From positions 2,728,001 to 2,792,000 of the forward strand of contig OY829281.1 of NCBI GenBank assembly GCA_963691715.1: a DNA stretch of 64,000 bases, given 5' to 3'. The notes under the pieces were generated by a model. It saw only the letters and a program-made list of their open reading frames with translations, ran no database searches and was not told where the DNA came from. The DNA is from HXMU1420-13 sp963691715 (GTDB lineage: Bacteria > Bacteroidota > Rhodothermia > Balneolales > Balneolaceae). This document shows positions 36,499-44,645 of the stretch, one piece after another. Every line of letters begins with the position of its first letter. Position 1 is the first letter of the stretch. The translations under genes were made by a program, and so were the position numbers.

Positions 36499-36969
36499 TT
36501 AATTTTTAAACAAATTATCGTGAGCTCTTTTTAAATCTTCTGGTAATTGCCCTGATTTTTGAAGATACTGATAAAGTTGTTCTTTAAAGATTATTTGAGC
36601 TTTAATACCTGCTTTCTGCCCTAAAAACCCGCCTAGAAAACAAGTAAAAATAATATTTCCTAAGTACATTAAAGGTAAGCTCTCAAATATTCCTTCATTA
36701 ATTATGAAGGACCAAAACAAAGGAACTATTGCTACCAAAAAACTAAAAACGAATGGTAGGTTACTGGGGCCATCAAGTCGACGCATAAATCTACGGCTAA
36801 TTACAAATGTGATATTCATGTAAATAAGGCCAAAGCCGATTAAGAAAAGAAAGCCTATTAAACCTTGTTCATTGACTTTTGGAATTAAGTCGTTGGTTAA
36901 AAGTGTAAATGCACCAGAAACAATAAGTGTTCCAGATAAATAAAATGAAAGTCTAGGCAGGTTATCCAA
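36499..36969 (-). CDS. Small four-helix membrane protein, unknown
   Basis: 156 aa with four hydrophobic segments (about 7-25, 37-57, 73-92, 98-118), joined after the second by a basic loop (SRRFMRRLDGPSNLP). A polar helical tail follows (IFKEQLYQYLQKSGQLPEDLKRAHDNLFKN). No family recognised. The 245-bp gap to the subtilisin gene (36254-36498 lies between them) holds nothing I can identify, and 83 bp separate it from the EnvC-like gene. Confidence 0.6.
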   Translation of the reverse strand: MDNLPRLSFYLSGTLIVSGAFTLLTNDLIPKVNEQGLIGFLFLIGFGLIYMNITFVISRRFMRRLDGPSNLPFVFSFLVAIVPLFWSFIINEGIFESLPLMYLGNIIFTCFLGGFLGQKAGIKAQIIFKEQLYQYLQKSGQLPEDLKRAHDNLFKN

Positions 36970-37052
36970 ATCTAAGAGGTATGAAATTTCTGTTGATGGT
37001 GAAATGTACGGCTAATAAAAAATTAAAAAATTATATCGATTTCTAACTTTAG

Positions 37053-38363
37053 TTAGTTTTGTGTTAGCCATTCTTCAGGGTTTAAAAATGTACTGTTTTT
37101 TCTGACCATGAAGAAAATAACTTCGCCAAGTTCAGAATTTTCAGTACCTGATTCACCAATAACTTGACCAGTTTGTACAATGCTTGAATTCTGAATATTA
37201 ATCTTGCTTAAATTACCATACGCAGTAAAGTATGAGCCATGTTTCACAAGTACAACATTTCCAATTCCTGGCATTGGTTGAACAGCAAATACATATCCAT
37301 CTGCTACGACTCGAACGTCGGAGCTTGGGTCAGTAACAATATTAATTCCAGGGTGTTCGGTTCTTGTGCCATAGATGGGATTTCTAGTAATCCCAAATTT
37401 TTTTGAAACGGTGGTACTGTTTACAGGCCATGTAAGATTGCCTTTAGACGCAGCAAAATTTCTCTCATAGGCAGCTAATGTTTCGTCTGATACAAAAGAT
37501 GTAAGCGTAGTTTTTGAGTATTTAGCTATTTCTTCTGCTCTGCGAGCCGCATCTGCAATGTTTCTTGCTGCAGTAAGTCGCCGAATACGTTCATTTTCTG
37601 CCTTTCTAAGCTCGTCTTCTTCAGAGATTAATGAGGCAAAGCTGGTTTCAAGATTTTCTCTTTGTAGTCGATATTTTCTCAATTCAGTTTTTAGATCGGT
37701 ATTCTCTGCTCTAATTCTTTCTACATTGTTACGTTGTATAGATTGTTGGGAACTTAATTCAACTTTTCCAGCACGTATTTCACCAAGTATACGATCATTT
37801 TTCAGCATACTTTCTTCAAGATTTTCTTTTACATCTTCAAGTTCTATTTGTCTTACACTAATTTGTTGAGCCTGCTTTTTTTTCTGTTCTTCAAGCTTTA
37901 ATAGATAGTAACTTCGAACAATCATCTGGTTTATAGAACTAGCAGTTACGATAAGTTCTAAATTTGAATTTCTACCATTTTTATAAGTATATAATAGAAT
38001 GTCTCTGAGTTTCTCTTTTAATTGACTTAATTCTTTTTCTCGTAGTAAAATTTCCCCTTCTGTAAGATTAATTTCTTCAATGATTTGCTTTTGTTCTCGT
38101 ACAAGGTTGGTGATTTTATCATCTTGAAGTGAGATTAGTCGATTTAGATTGTCGAATTGCCTGTATGATTCTGTGAATTTATTTTCTGTTTGTTCGATTC
38201 GAACTTGATATGTTTTAATTCTGGCATCTAATACATTAATTTCGGCCCTAGTGTTGGTCTGTTTATTTAATATTTCCTGACGTTTTTCATTATAAGTCTG
38301 TGCAGTAAGGAAATGAGAAAAAAGGAATATAAATAGCAATGATAAACTTGAAAATCGAATCAT
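37053..38363 (-). CDS. EnvC-like murein hydrolase activator (degenerate M23/LytM domain)
   Basis: 436 aa. Signal peptide (SLLFIFLFSHFLTAQ), long coiled coils at residues 22-265 (typical of EnvC), and a C-terminal LytM domain at 310-436. The zinc ligands are largely lost: HxGxD reads EHPGINI, the YxHL motif reads AYGNL and the final HxH position reads VIFFMV. As in E. coli EnvC, such a protein should not cut peptidoglycan itself but would activate an amidase at the division site. It overlaps the DUF4292 gene by 4 bp (ATGA) as the last gene of a TPR-DUF4292-EnvC run. Confidence 0.85.
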   Translation of the reverse strand: MIRFSSLSLLFIFLFSHFLTAQTYNEKRQEILNKQTNTRAEINVLDARIKTYQVRIEQTENKFTESYRQFDNLNRLISLQDDKITNLVREQKQIIEEINLTEGEILLREKELSQLKEKLRDILLYTYKNGRNSNLELIVTASSINQMIVRSYYLLKLEEQKKKQAQQISVRQIELEDVKENLEESMLKNDRILGEIRAGKVELSSQQSIQRNNVERIRAENTDLKTELRKYRLQRENLETSFASLISEEDELRKAENERIRRLTAARNIADAARRAEEIAKYSKTTLTSFVSDETLAAYERNFAASKGNLTWPVNSTTVSKKFGITRNPIYGTRTEHPGINIVTDPSSDVRVVADGYVFAVQPMPGIGNVVLVKHGSYFTAYGNLSKINIQNSSIVQTGQVIGESGTENSELGEVIFFMVRKNSTFLNPEEWLTQN

Positions 38364-39121
38364 AGACGCTCTATTATGATATCTGGCGGGATTTCTAGTG
38401 TTAGTTTGTTTGAATGTTGATTTAACGATAATTCACGAATTTGAAAAACAACTTTCGAATTATTGTTTGAGCTAAATATGGTGATTTTTCTTGGCAATCG
38501 ATAGCCATTTAGCTCACCATAATTTTCATAGATAATTTTTGAATATGGTAATCCAGAGGATAACGGCTGCGAAACTTCTTTAACTAACATGGATTGCTTT
38601 TCAATTTTTACTCCTCCATCTGTATTCAAACGTAATAAAAAATGATCTGATGCTTCGTAGGCTTCAACAACTACTTTTTTAGAAACATTGAAATGTAAAA
38701 GATCAATTAAATTAATGGATGATAATTCATTTAAACTCGAAAGGCGTCCATCCCTAATGGATACTTTTTGCGCCAGGTTATCTAATTTGAAGTACATCAA
38801 AATTGAATCTGAATCTACCAAAATTGCGCCTCCTTCAATACCTAATCGATTCTTGATAGTTAGAAGACTTAAAGTAGTATCCGATTCAAAATTTATATTA
38901 AATCGTTCGCTATTACCAGATTCGCTTATTATTGCTCTTCCACGACCTTTAATATGAATGATTTGTTCTCTATAATTAGGAATAGGTTCTAAAATTTCGC
39001 TTAATAATAGTTCTGGTTTAGTATATGAATTGGTTGTAGGCAGAGATACATCTTTGCTGCTTTTACAAGCAAAGGCTAATAGTGAAGTGCAAATTAACAG
39101 AAATTTAAAATGTTGAAACAT
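38360..39121 (-). CDS. DUF4292 family lipoprotein
   Basis: 253 aa. A lipoprotein signal ends in L-L-A-F-A-C (Cys19). The body is a single beta-rich domain (IIHIKGRGRAIISESGNSERFNINFESD ... TIKNRLGIEGGAILVDSDSILMYF) that recalls the half-barrel of LolA/LolB, a resemblance I infer from the pattern only. DUF4292 genes in Bacteroidota are frequently found between a TPR gene and an EnvC/M23 gene, as here, which suggests a role in outer-membrane or cell-wall assembly. Spacing is 3 bp to the TPR gene. Confidence 0.8.
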   Translation of the reverse strand: MFQHFKFLLICTSLLAFACKSSKDVSLPTTNSYTKPELLLSEILEPIPNYREQIIHIKGRGRAIISESGNSERFNINFESDTTLSLLTIKNRLGIEGGAILVDSDSILMYFKLDNLAQKVSIRDGRLSSLNELSSINLIDLLHFNVSKKVVVEAYEASDHFLLRLNTDGGVKIEKQSMLVKEVSQPLSSGLPYSKIIYENYGELNGYRLPRKITIFSSNNNSKVVFQIRELSLNQHSNKLTLEIPPDIIIERL

Positions 39122-39124
39122 AGA

Positions 39125-40804
39125 TTATATTTTATCTATTAGATGAGTTCTTGTACCGTCTAAATCCAACGCTTGTTTCCACCATTTTTTTGCATCCACT
39201 AAATTTCCTAGTGCTTCATATACATCTCCCAAGTGTTCAAAAACTTCAGCACTAGCTAAACCTGTGTCTATAGAGGCTTTAATAAATCTTCGCGCGCGGT
39301 CAAAGTCACCAAGTTTGAAGTATACCCAACCCACGGTATCGAGGTAAGCAGCATTCTCTGCATCCAATTCAATTGCTCGAAGCGCTAATTCTTTAGCACG
39401 GTCTAAATTTTCTTCACGGATGGATAAATTATAGGCATAATTATTCATGGCATTATGATTTTTTGGGTCATAACGTAGAGCAAGTTCATACACACGATCG
39501 GCTTCTTTATTGTTATCAAGATCTGATTGTGCATCTCCTAAAATACCATAAATTATAGATTTGAATGGACGCCTGGATGGAGCTCTAACCGCATTTTCTA
39601 ACCATGTGATAGCTTTTTTTGAGTCACTATTTAGCATAAAAGCTGTTCCAACAAAATATTGGATAAATGCATCTTCTGGAACATGTACATTGGCTTCAAT
39701 TCCAACTTCTATTGCATCATCATAACGCTTTTCAGATAGCAATAACTGTAGTCTTAGGCGCCATGCAATATCATCTTCAGGGACAAGATTGTTGGCAATT
39801 TCTAACATTTCAACCGCTTTAAGAGTCTCATCAATCATGGAAAAAAATTCTCCAGCTAGAGTAAAAGCGGGGCCATAATTTGATTCATTTTTGGTGTATA
39901 GATCGAGGATCCTTGCAGTTTCAATTTGAAGTTGAATATTATTTAAATCCTGTTGATAACGAACATACATGAATTGGGCAATCATGTACTTTTGCTCTGC
40001 ACTTATTATCGGGTCAGAAACAAAATTGCCGAGCAATGTTCCTGCACTATCCCACTTAGCTTCGTCAATGTATAGGCTAGAAAGATTTATGAGTGATTCA
40101 GGATCACGTGCATTACGGTAGAGGGCATCCTGTAATACTTTTTTTGATTCTCCAATTCTTCCAACACGCTCATAATATCCGGCTAATAGGTTTAAAGTAT
40201 TTAGATTATCCGGTTCCACATCTCGAAGAGATTCTAATTGTATGAGTGCAGAATCTGGGGCATTTAATGCTTTGAAATTTTCAAATTTTCGAATTAAAAC
40301 AACGGGATTGGGTCCTGTCAATCGTAAGATTTTGTTCAATGTTTGATTAGATTGAAGATACTGGCCATAGTCATTCTGTGTATCTGCAAGCATGAATAAA
40401 GCATCATAGTCATCAGGATGAAAGGTGAGTAGAGTAATTAACTCATCTAAAGTCGCTTGATTCTGCCCTGCTGCTCTATAGATTTCAGCAAGTTTAAAAC
40501 GGTACCATTTATTTTCTGGAGTTAATTGAACAGCTTCTTTACCGTAAAAAGCTGCGTTTGGTAGATCATCTTGCATAAAATAAACATCTGCTAAAGCGAA
40601 GCTTATTCCTGCATTTGGTGATGACTCATTATACGCCTCTAGAAGTAAAATAGTAGCTTGATCAAATTCGTCGTTTACAAAAGCTTCAATTGCTTCTATG
40701 TAGGCAGATTTAGCTTCTCTTTCCTTTATAGATTGAACTTGAGCATTTGAATTGGCAGTGACCGATACTATGAATAGTAATAATAGTATAATTTTTTTTA
40801 GCAT
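39125..40804 (-). CDS. Tetratricopeptide-repeat periplasmic protein
   Basis: 559 aa. Signal peptide (KKIILLLLFIVSVTANSNAQ), then at least ten TPR units from residue 30 to the end, for example ASIYIDEAKWDSAG-type and AYLDTVGWVYFKLGDFDRARRF, with a closing EVFEHLGDVYEALGNLVDAKKWWKQAL. TPR arrays act as scaffolds for protein complexes. It is the first gene of the TPR-DUF4292-EnvC operon and is divergent from the arginine leader region. Confidence 0.85.
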   Translation of the reverse strand: MLKKIILLLLFIVSVTANSNAQVQSIKEREAKSAYIEAIEAFVNDEFDQATILLLEAYNESSPNAGISFALADVYFMQDDLPNAAFYGKEAVQLTPENKWYRFKLAEIYRAAGQNQATLDELITLLTFHPDDYDALFMLADTQNDYGQYLQSNQTLNKILRLTGPNPVVLIRKFENFKALNAPDSALIQLESLRDVEPDNLNTLNLLAGYYERVGRIGESKKVLQDALYRNARDPESLINLSSLYIDEAKWDSAGTLLGNFVSDPIISAEQKYMIAQFMYVRYQQDLNNIQLQIETARILDLYTKNESNYGPAFTLAGEFFSMIDETLKAVEMLEIANNLVPEDDIAWRLRLQLLLSEKRYDDAIEVGIEANVHVPEDAFIQYFVGTAFMLNSDSKKAITWLENAVRAPSRRPFKSIIYGILGDAQSDLDNNKEADRVYELALRYDPKNHNAMNNYAYNLSIREENLDRAKELALRAIELDAENAAYLDTVGWVYFKLGDFDRARRFIKASIDTGLASAEVFEHLGDVYEALGNLVDAKKWWKQALDLDGTRTHLIDKI

Positions 40805-40889
40805 GTGGATATGAACGACAGTTTAAATTGAAAAGTGCCACATCTTATCCATAGAATAACAAAAAAAAATTGAATTGGCTGTTGGATTT

Positions 40890-40897
40890 AAAATTTG
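40890..40897 (+). promoter_or_regulatory. Possible promoter of the arginine operon
   Basis: AAAATTTG matches seven of eight positions of the Bacteroidota -7 box TAnnTTTG. A TTG at 40870-40872 lies 17 bp upstream. Transcription would start about 12-15 bp before the leader ATG at 40918. The remainder of 40805-40917 shows no other feature. Confidence 0.35.
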
Positions 40898-40917
40898 TTC
40901 TCCTTTTCTTTGAATCA

Positions 40918-40983
40918 ATGAACTACATTGTTACACATAGAGTAAATACATCTCCCGTATGTCGGCGTCCGCGGCGGCGGTAA
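40918..40983 (+). CDS. Candidate arginine-sensing leader peptide of the arg operon
   Basis: ATG opens a 21-codon frame ending ...C-R-R-P-R-R-R, then TAA and an in-frame TAG. Five of the last six codons are arginine, written CGG CGT (CCG) CGG CGG CGG, in a window where most arginine codons are AGA, CGA or CGT; CGG is uncommon in the genes I read. It lies 71 bp before the first gene of a nine-gene arginine biosynthesis operon and ends at a predicted RNA structure. This is the layout of an attenuation leader in which scarce charged arginine tRNA stalls the ribosome. Expression and mechanism are inferred, and there is no Shine-Dalgarno sequence, as for most genes here. Confidence 0.72.
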   Translation: MNYIVTHRVNTSPVCRRPRRR

Positions 40984-41022
40984 TAGCTTTTCTTTGCCAG
41001 ATTTTCTGGTAACTCGACGTAC
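40957..41022 (+). promoter_or_regulatory. Predicted RNA structure downstream of and overlapping the arginine leader
   Basis: GUAUGUCGG (40957-40965) can pair with UCGACGUAC (41014-41022) over nine bases. Nested inside is a hairpin at 40994-41012 with arms UUGCCAGA/UCUGGUAA and a 3-nt loop. The outer 5' arm covers the first arginine codon of the terminal run, so a stalled ribosome would open the outer helix. No U-tract follows, so this is not a standard intrinsic terminator. The following 32 nt to the first gene are C-rich and G-poor. Confidence 0.45.
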
Positions 41023-41054
41023 ACTTATTCTCTATCTCACTTACAACTAAAACA

Positions 41055-41699
41055 ATGTCTACTATCATTAAATATGCAACCAAAGAACACGAAAGCTATG
41101 CCATAGCTATTTGCGAGCTCATAGAGTCTGCTGCAAAGAAGCGAGGAACAGGTATTGCAAAGCGAGATCCGGAGTACATAAAAGCAAAAATGAAAAGTGG
41201 TAATGCTGTTATTGCTCTTGATGAACATTTGAATTTGGCAGGATTCTGTTACATCGAAACTTGGGAAGAAAAGAAGTATGTGGCAAATTCTGGCTTGATT
41301 GTAGATCCAAAATTTCGTGGTCAAGGATTAGCAAAGAAAATTAAAGCAACAGCATTTGAATTATCGAAGAGTAAATATCCAAACTCAAAGCTTTTCGGTA
41401 TCACAACAAGTTTACCCGTAATGAAAATTAATTCAGATCTTGGATACCGGCCTGTAACCTTTTCAGAATTAACTCAAGATATAACCTTTTGGAATGGCTG
41501 TAAAAGTTGTCCAAACTTTGATATTCTAACTCGGAATGAGCGCAATAACTGTTTATGTACTGGAATGCTTTATGATCCAAAGCATCCAAATAATAAGCCA
41601 AAAAAACAGCGTGAATATAATATTAATAAGTTTTATCGCTGGGTTCAGCTCAAAAAAAATAGTTTTTTGAGCGTACTTAACAACACAAAATTATTTTAA
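41055..41699 (+). CDS. GNAT N-acetyltransferase at the head of the arg operon (candidate N-acylglutamate synthase)
   Basis: 214 aa. The GNAT core shows acetyl-CoA-binding motif A in VDPKFRGQGLAKKIKATAF (RGQGLA) after the strand 'KYVANSGLIV'. A cysteine cluster follows at residues 155-175 (W-N-G-C-K-S-C-P-N ... N-N-C-L-C-T-G-M-L-Y-D-P) and is absent from ordinary GNATs; it may bind metal. The operon lacks argA and argJ, yet encodes every other step from N-acylglutamate onward, so this enzyme is the obvious candidate for the first acylation of glutamate. That role is inferred from context. argG starts 1 bp after its stop. Confidence 0.75.
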   Translation: MSTIIKYATKEHESYAIAICELIESAAKKRGTGIAKRDPEYIKAKMKSGNAVIALDEHLNLAGFCYIETWEEKKYVANSGLIVDPKFRGQGLAKKIKATAFELSKSKYPNSKLFGITTSLPVMKINSDLGYRPVTFSELTQDITFWNGCKSCPNFDILTRNERNNCLCTGMLYDPKHPNNKPKKQREYNINKFYRWVQLKKNSFLSVLNNTKLF

Positions 41700-41700
41700 C

Positions 41701-42885
41701 ATGAAAAAGGTAATATTAGCATTTAGCGGGGGATTAGATACGAGCTATTGTGCTATACATTTAGCAAAAGACCTGAATTATGAAGTCCATTCTGTAGCTG
41801 TAAATACGGGTGGGTTTGATGAAACTGAACAAAAGGAATTAAAACAAAAAGCGATGGATCTTGGCATCAAACATCATATCTGTTTAAATGTTGAAGATCA
41901 ATTTTACAGAGAAGGTATAAAGTTCTTGATTTTTGGTAACGTTCTAAAAAACCACACTTATCCTCTTTCGGTAAGTGCTGAGCGTGTTTTTCAAGCAATG
42001 GCTATTGCAACATATGCAAAAGAAGTGGGGGCAGATGCCATCGCACATGGAAGTACAGGTGCAGGTAATGATCAAGTACGTTTTGATCTAGTTTTTAATG
42101 TAATTGCTCCTGATATGAAAATAATTACTCCTATTCGTGATCAAAAACTAAGCCGAGAAGAGGAAGTAGAATATTTAAGAAAACACGGGGTGGAAAAAGA
42201 ATGGTCAAATGCGAAATACTCAATAAATCAAGGACTGTGGGGCACATCTGTTGGTGGGGCCGAAACGTTAACTTCTCATGAATATTTACCCGACGAAGCA
42301 TGGCCAAATCAAATCACAAAATCTGGATCGGAAATTGTAGAGCTAGAATTTATTGAAGGTGAACCCATAGCCATAAATGGTGAAAAAAATAACTCCGTTT
42401 CGATTATTAAAACACTAAATGAAATGGCTACTCCTTATGGGATAGGGCGCGATATTCATATTGGGGATACTATTATTGGAATTAAAGGACGTGTAGGTTT
42501 TGAAGCCGCTGCACCACTTATAATCATTGAATCACATCGATTATTAGAAAAACATGTACTAGGAAAATGGCAGTTATATTGGAAAGATCAATTAGGTGAT
42601 TTCTATGGGATGTTAATGCATGAAGGGCAATTTTTAGATCCTGTTATGCGCGATATAGAGTCTTTCTTGATACATACACAAAAGAAAGTATCGGGAAAAG
42701 TATTTGTTAAGCTCGAATCTAAACGATTTGAGCTGCAAGGTGTGGAATCTAACAACGATTTAATGAAATCAAAATTTGGCCAGTACGGCGAAATGAATCA
42801 GGGCTGGTCGGGAGAGGATGTTAAAGGATTTACAAAAATTTTAAGCAATGCTACTCTAATACAACAAGGTATCCAAAATGATTAA
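41701..42885 (+). CDS. argG: Argininosuccinate synthase
   Basis: 394 aa, the normal family length. The ATP-pyrophosphatase P-loop is at the N-terminus (VILAFSGGLDTSYCAIHL). HGSTGAGNDQVRFDL (aspartate and citrulline binding) and YSINQGLWGTSVGGAETL follow. It joins citrulline and aspartate with ATP to give argininosuccinate, the penultimate step of arginine synthesis. Its 3' end overlaps argC by 8 bp. Confidence 0.96.
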   Translation: MKKVILAFSGGLDTSYCAIHLAKDLNYEVHSVAVNTGGFDETEQKELKQKAMDLGIKHHICLNVEDQFYREGIKFLIFGNVLKNHTYPLSVSAERVFQAMAIATYAKEVGADAIAHGSTGAGNDQVRFDLVFNVIAPDMKIITPIRDQKLSREEEVEYLRKHGVEKEWSNAKYSINQGLWGTSVGGAETLTSHEYLPDEAWPNQITKSGSEIVELEFIEGEPIAINGEKNNSVSIIKTLNEMATPYGIGRDIHIGDTIIGIKGRVGFEAAAPLIIIESHRLLEKHVLGKWQLYWKDQLGDFYGMLMHEGQFLDPVMRDIESFLIHTQKKVSGKVFVKLESKRFELQGVESNNDLMKSKFGQYGEMNQGWSGEDVKGFTKILSNATLIQQGIQND

Positions 42886-43843
42886 AGTTGGAATAATTGG
42901 AGGGGGAGGATATACCGCTGGTGAATTAATAAGATTGGTACTGCTTCATCCTAATGCTGAATTGGTAAGTGTTGTAAGTGAATCTCAGTCAAAACTACCG
43001 ATTTCTTCTACTCACTTGGAATTGAACGGGTGGCTCAATATGAATTTTTCAGATCACTTAGAAGATAATCTAGATGTAGTATTTTTATGTTCTGGCCATG
43101 GAAGATCAGAATATATGCTCAAAAAATATGATCTATCAAAATCTACAAAGGTTATTGATTTAAGTGCGGATTATAGATTGAAAAAGAACGGTAATGAGTT
43201 TGTGTATGGCTTGCCAGAACTAAACCGTGAGATAATTAAAGATTCGACTCAAATAGCAAATCCTGGATGTTTTGCAACATGTATTCAGCTTTCATTACTT
43301 CCTTTAGCAGATCAAAATGAGTTAAATGAAGATATTCATTGCACTGCGATTACAGGAAGTACTGGTGCTGGCAGACTTCCTTCCTCAACTACTCACTTCA
43401 GCTGGCGGTCGAATAACGCATCCATTTATAAAGCCTTCACTCATCAACATTTAGATGAGATAAAACAAAGTTTACATCAACTTCAATCAGATTTTTCTAG
43501 TGAACTACATTTTATCCCGATGCGTGGTGCTTTTACAAGAGGTATATTAGCTGCAAATTACCTTACAACAACCATGAGTTTAAGAGAGGCTATAGATATA
43601 TATCGACAGTATTATAAGCACCATCCCTTTGTTGAGGTGATTGATTATGCCTTAGACGTTAAAATGGTGGTGAATACTAATCGTGCGTTATTATCGATTC
43701 AGAAAGAAGGTAAACAGCTTTTAATTACTGGTGTAATAGATAATTTATTAAAAGGAGCATCGGGTCAAGCAGTACAAAATATGAACATAATGTTTGGGGT
43801 TGAAGAAACAACTGGACTTAATCTAAAACCAAGTGTGTTTTAA
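42878..43843 (+). CDS. argC: N-acetyl-gamma-glutamyl-phosphate reductase
   Basis: 321 aa. N-terminal NADP-binding motif GIIGGGGYTAGELIRLVLLHP, catalytic Cys131 in ANPGCFATCIQLSLLPL, and the later substrate-binding HFIPMRGAFTRGI with its conserved histidine. It reduces N-acylglutamyl phosphate to the semialdehyde with NADPH, the third step of the pathway. The ATG lies inside the end of argG, suggesting translational coupling. Confidence 0.96.
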   Translation: MIKVGIIGGGGYTAGELIRLVLLHPNAELVSVVSESQSKLPISSTHLELNGWLNMNFSDHLEDNLDVVFLCSGHGRSEYMLKKYDLSKSTKVIDLSADYRLKKNGNEFVYGLPELNREIIKDSTQIANPGCFATCIQLSLLPLADQNELNEDIHCTAITGSTGAGRLPSSTTHFSWRSNNASIYKAFTHQHLDEIKQSLHQLQSDFSSELHFIPMRGAFTRGILAANYLTTTMSLREAIDIYRQYYKHHPFVEVIDYALDVKMVVNTNRALLSIQKEGKQLLITGVIDNLLKGASGQAVQNMNIMFGVEETTGLNLKPSVF

Positions 43844-43844
43844 C

Positions 43845-44645
43845 ATGAAAGAATTTGAAATAGCAATTATAGGAACAGGTAATTTAGGAAGAGCAATTGC
43901 ACATGGTTTTGCCTCCCAAATACCAAAAGAAAAAATTGTTCTCACTCGTAGGCATTCATCAAAACTAGAGCACTTAGCTAATCTTGGGTTTTCCACCACC
44001 GATGATAACGTTGCCGCCGCAAAGAATTCGAACATCATTGTTCTTTGTGTGCAGCCAAAGCAGGTTGAAGGTGTTTTAAAAGAAATTGATGCAATTATTG
44101 ATCCATCGGAACACATCATTGTATCTACTATCACTGGTGTATCGCTTGAAAAAATACAACGTGCCACAAGTAAGAAGCTCCCCATCATTCGGTCAATGCC
44201 AAATACCGCTGCTGCCATTTCTGAATCTATGACCTGTATTTGTGGAAATGAATTAGCACAAAATCATTTAAAACCTGTTGAACAATTATTTAAGTCGTTA
44301 GGTGAGACACTCATTATAGAAGAGCGGTTGATGAAAGCAGCTACTGTTCTAGCAGCCAGTGGAATTGCTTTCTTCTTGAGATATATACGAGCTGCAACTC
44401 AAGGAGGCATCGAGTTAGGTTTTGAAGCTGAAGAAGCCCAAAAAATTGCTATGCAAACGGCCAGAGGAGCCGCTTCTTTATTGGTTGAAGGTGATGCTCA
44501 TCCAGAAATGGAAATCGATAAAGTTACAACTCCAATGGGCTGCACTATCGCTGGGTTAAACGAAATGGAACATCAAGGACTAAGTTCAGCACTTATTAAG
44601 GGCATTGTTACATCCTTCAATAAAATAAATACCATTGCACAATGA
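43845..44645 (+). CDS. proC: Pyrroline-5-carboxylate reductase
   Basis: 266 aa from ATG 43845, placed 1 bp after the argC stop; the GTG at 43833 would add four residues and overlap argC. N-terminal Rossmann motif IAIIGTGNLGRAIAHGF. The C-terminal ProC dimerisation signature is AAGGIELGFEAEEAQKIAMQTARGAASLL-like, followed by KVTTPMGCTIAGLNEME. It makes proline from pyrroline-5-carboxylate with NAD(P)H. Its position inside the arg operon links proline and arginine formation, both derived from glutamate semialdehyde chemistry. Confidence 0.93.
   Translation: MKEFEIAIIGTGNLGRAIAHGFASQIPKEKIVLTRRHSSKLEHLANLGFSTTDDNVAAAKNSNIIVLCVQPKQVEGVLKEIDAIIDPSEHIIVSTITGVSLEKIQRATSKKLPIIRSMPNTAAAISESMTCICGNELAQNHLKPVEQLFKSLGETLIIEERLMKAATVLAASGIAFFLRYIRAATQGGIELGFEAEEAQKIAMQTARGAASLLVEGDAHPEMEIDKVTTPMGCTIAGLNEMEHQGLSSALIKGIVTSFNKINTIAQ

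Noticed and set aside
40959..41012. Alternative leader frame beginning ATG TCG GCG and ending CAG ATT TTC TGG TAA
   Set aside because: This 17-codon frame overlaps the Arg-rich frame but has no arginine or other pathway-related codon run. The frame from 40918 explains the GC-rich CGG repeat and ends in tandem stops, so it was preferred.
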